Shown piece after piece: positions 63,201-64,000 of a DNA stretch of 64,000 nt; positions within the stretch are counted from its first letter, which is position 1; each line of letters begins with the position of its first letter. This DNA is from CAZRCZ01 sp964598765. Lineage in GTDB: Bacteria > Sumerlaeota > Sumerlaeia > MVZB01 > JAJFLK01. A program made the translations under genes and the position numbers. The stretch is from NCBI GenBank assembly GCA_964598765.1, contig CAZRCZ010000016.1, positions 1-64,000 on the forward strand. The letters run 5' to 3'. The notes beneath the pieces are model-generated. The model was given only the letters and a program-made list of their open reading frames with translations. It did no database searches and was not told where the DNA came from.

Positions 63201-64000
63201 GCACGGCCAGTTTGACGCCAACCCGCTCGGCCACGGCTTCGCCGACGCGGACCGCCACGCCGACGTGCACTCCGTATACGGCTCTGGATCGCGCCAACGC
63301 GGACATTCCGGTGGTTGGCACGGTTACGGGGGATTACACCGACACTTGGGCGAGCGACAATGTTTATGAGTCCATCAAGGAAGCCTTCACGGGCGGCATC
63401 AATCGGGCGATCCACAAGTGGACCATCCCGGTCACGCCCGGCGGCCAGAACTATGTCTTCTCCGTTGAGGGCTATCACGATACGAATGGAACCGACTATT
63501 TCAGCGTCGAGTATTCGACGGACGACGTGACGTATATTCCGATGGTCACGATCACCAAAACGGCGGATGATGACGCGCATCAGACGTTCGCTCTTCCGTC
63601 GGTGTTGCCTTCGGTTGTGTATATCCGCATTCACGACAACAGTCCTCCGTTCCCCGCGACGGCGCCGACGGCCACGACCGATAACCGAACGGCGCTCTTC
63701 ATTGACGATATGTTTATTTCGTCGGATTTCCCGTGCCCGACGCCGAGTCCGACCCAGACTGCTACCCCGACGCCGACGCGCACCGCGACGCTTTCGCCGA
63801 CGCAATCGGCGTCTCCCTCGCCGACCCGGTCGGCCACGCTTTCCCCGACTCGCACGGCCAGTTTGACGCCGACCCGCTCGGCCACGGCTTCGCCAACTCG
63901 GACCGCATCGCAGACCCCGACCCCCTGCGTGCCGGGAATCTTCAATGATTACGCGGTTTCCGATATTCCGGTCTCCGGCGTGGTCAGCGGCGATTACACC
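60272..64000 (+). CDS. large exported Pro/Thr/Ser-repeat protein, 3' end beyond window
   Basis: At least 1243 codons; it runs off the end. No ATG lies near; a TTG at 60272 (others at 60269 and 60278) follows AGGGG. The signal peptide has KRR, then LGWFVASLAFSFAAW and cleavage after VQA. An N-terminal domain of about 265 residues (VGGRVTNTGDATATNVVVTY) resembles a CARDB-like fold. A PT-rich tract of about 470 residues, mostly octapeptides such as SPTRTATL, follows. Then there are two nearly identical 217-residue units (ADIPVVGTVTGDYTDTWASD ... RTALFIDDMFISSD) and the start of a third, diverged unit. Probably a cell-surface protein with rigid linkers. Confidence 0.85.
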   Translation, partial: MILSIASGNTAWKRRALGWFVASLAFSFAAWPSSVQAAAVLTIDPITFNVVGLDSNDVTTGPNIFLVGGRVTNTGDATATNVVVTYVWDTSATYINLQTGSPSVITQPSLAAGASADFYFNIELTRNAAAYDTARRYHIEATADTLGTVSTPTPREIYVEHLVSQNRNSVYSLTGPTSVLVGSTYTYTLSAATATQGYEQIEDFVNFPNILFQVISVSTTYTVSAIGSPIDKIYGDACGWINDPTNINYRKCGGSGKAGGDPISTTFQVKILSAGTATVESLIYDFSGSSYHYNTDFGTNGVLTIIAVTPTPTPTETATPTPTRSSTPTPTTTATPSPTRTATLSPTRTATLSPTRTASLTETSTGTPSPTRTATLSPTRTASLTETRTATPSPTRTATLSPTASATESPTRTATESPTRTATLSPTRTASLTPTDSSTPSPTRSATPSPTRTASLTPTDTRTATPSPTRTATLSATQTATLTVTFTVTPSPTRSATESPTRTATLSPTRTASLTATSSSTPSPTRTATLSPTRTASLTATSSSTPSPTRSATLSPTRTASLTVTNTATSSPTRTATESPTRTASLTATSSSTPSPTRTATLSPTRTASLTPTDTASPSPTRTATESPTRTASLTATSSASPSPTRTATLSPTRTASLTPTDTASPSPTRTATESPTRTASLTATSSASPSPTRTATLSPTRTATLSPTRTGTLSPTRTASLTATRSSTRTATRTATGSPTRTASGSPTRTATLSPTRTATLSPTSSASASPTRTATATPTCTPYTALDRANADIPVVGTVTGDYTDTWASDNVYESIKEAFTGGINRAIHKWTIPVTPGGQNYVFSVEGYHDTNGTDYFSVEYSTDDVTYIPMVTITKTADDDAHQTFALPSVLPSVVYIRIHDNSPPFPATAPTATTDNRTALFIDDMFISSDFPCPTPSPTQTATPTPTRTATLSPTQSASPSPTRSATLSPTRTASLTPTRSATASPTRTATPTCTPYTALDRANADIPVVGTVTGDYTDTWASDNVYESIKEAFTGGINRAIHKWTIPVTPGGQNYVFSVEGYHDTNGTDYFSVEYSTDDVTYIPMVTITKTADDDAHQTFALPSVLPSVVYIRIHDNSPPFPATAPTATTDNRTALFIDDMFISSDFPCPTPSPTQTATPTPTRTATLSPTQSASPSPTRSATLSPTRTASLTPTRSATASPTRTASQTPTPCVPGIFNDYAVSDIPVSGVVSGDYT
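61193..62612 (+). repeat. 24-bp tandem array coding for octapeptide PT repeats
   Basis: Units code for SPTRTATL, SPTRTASL, SPTRTATE and TATSSSTP-like octapeptides. The tract lies in frame with the large exported protein. Some longer blocks are repeated almost exactly (for instance around 62060-62200 and 62200-62340). Confidence 0.85.
62613..63900 (+). repeat. two tandem 651-bp units, nearly identical
   Basis: DNA from about 62613 is repeated at about 63264 with offset exactly 651 bp (217 codons). Only a few single-base differences are visible (for example GCC/GCG near 62647/63298). The units include the folded domain and a short PT linker. A third, diverged unit begins after 63900. Confidence 0.9.

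Noticed and set aside
62558..63805. Arg-rich minus-strand open frame over the 651-bp duplication
   Set aside because: It mirrors the plus-strand duplication and has no domain or start signal.

Overview
The window reads as one contiguous piece of chromosome from an uncultured diderm (Gram-negative type) bacterium of moderately high GC content. The diderm inference rests on LpxI (lipid A pathway), Lgt, a type II secretion pseudopilin and many exported proteins. The phylum cannot be fixed by eye. Tandem DUF507 genes, a Pro/Thr/Ser-repeat giant exported protein and many short dispersed intergenic repeats are reminiscent of poorly sampled lineages (PVC- or Sumerlaeota-like metagenomic genomes), but that is only an impression.

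Region 1 (about 0.45-12.2 kb) is an accessory defence/stress cluster. It holds a HigBA-type toxin-antitoxin pair with a palindromic operator, then a type I restriction-modification operon in the unusual order hsdR-hsdS-[HipA-like kinase - DUF3037 protein - 68-aa protein]-hsdM. All junctions in that operon overlap or abut. It is followed by a Panacea-domain (SocA-like) antitoxin with a partner of unknown fold, and an orphan terminase-small-subunit-like gene with a promoter that implies a leaderless transcript. tRNA-Arg(UCG) closes the region.

Region 2 (12.3-25.4 kb) begins with an ECF sigma factor translationally coupled to a very large zf-HC2/SPOR-like/VWA (YfbK-type) protein. A PilZ-membrane protein pair, a PQQ-type propeller and a small dual-specificity-like phosphatase follow. 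Then come housekeeping genes (ruvC, yebC, an overlooked 55-aa Cys-rich ORF, gspG, dnaA), tRNA-Thr and tRNA-Tyr, and a perfect 28-bp palindrome.

Region 3 (25.4-45.3 kb) holds mnmG, a tandem band-7/SPFH protein, a VapBC pair, lgt, an aroF-type DAHP synthase and the complete phosphate system phoB-phoR-pstSCAB-phoU on the minus strand. Three matching Pho-box-like sites lie in front of phoB and pstS. A CMD-family protein, an M20 peptidase, lpxI, an EVE-domain protein and a seven-repeat FG-GAP propeller complete it.

Region 4 (45.4-64 kb) holds paired DUF507 genes, a GT4 glycosyltransferase, an ABC exporter operon with a TPR-like partner, thrB, hisH, a BrnT/BrnA-like pair, hemW, two tandem TTG-started SGNH hydrolases, recO and a GT-C-like membrane protein. 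It ends with a large exported protein, cut by the window end, that contains a long octapeptide PT-repeat tract and a nearly identical 651-bp tandem duplication.

Several families of dispersed short repeats run through the intergenic DNA: GAGCAA-type hexamers, CACCACAGAGACACAGAG-type, CGCCAAG-type and GTAGGGGCGA-type. At least one such sequence appears to have been absorbed in frame into a protein-coding gene.
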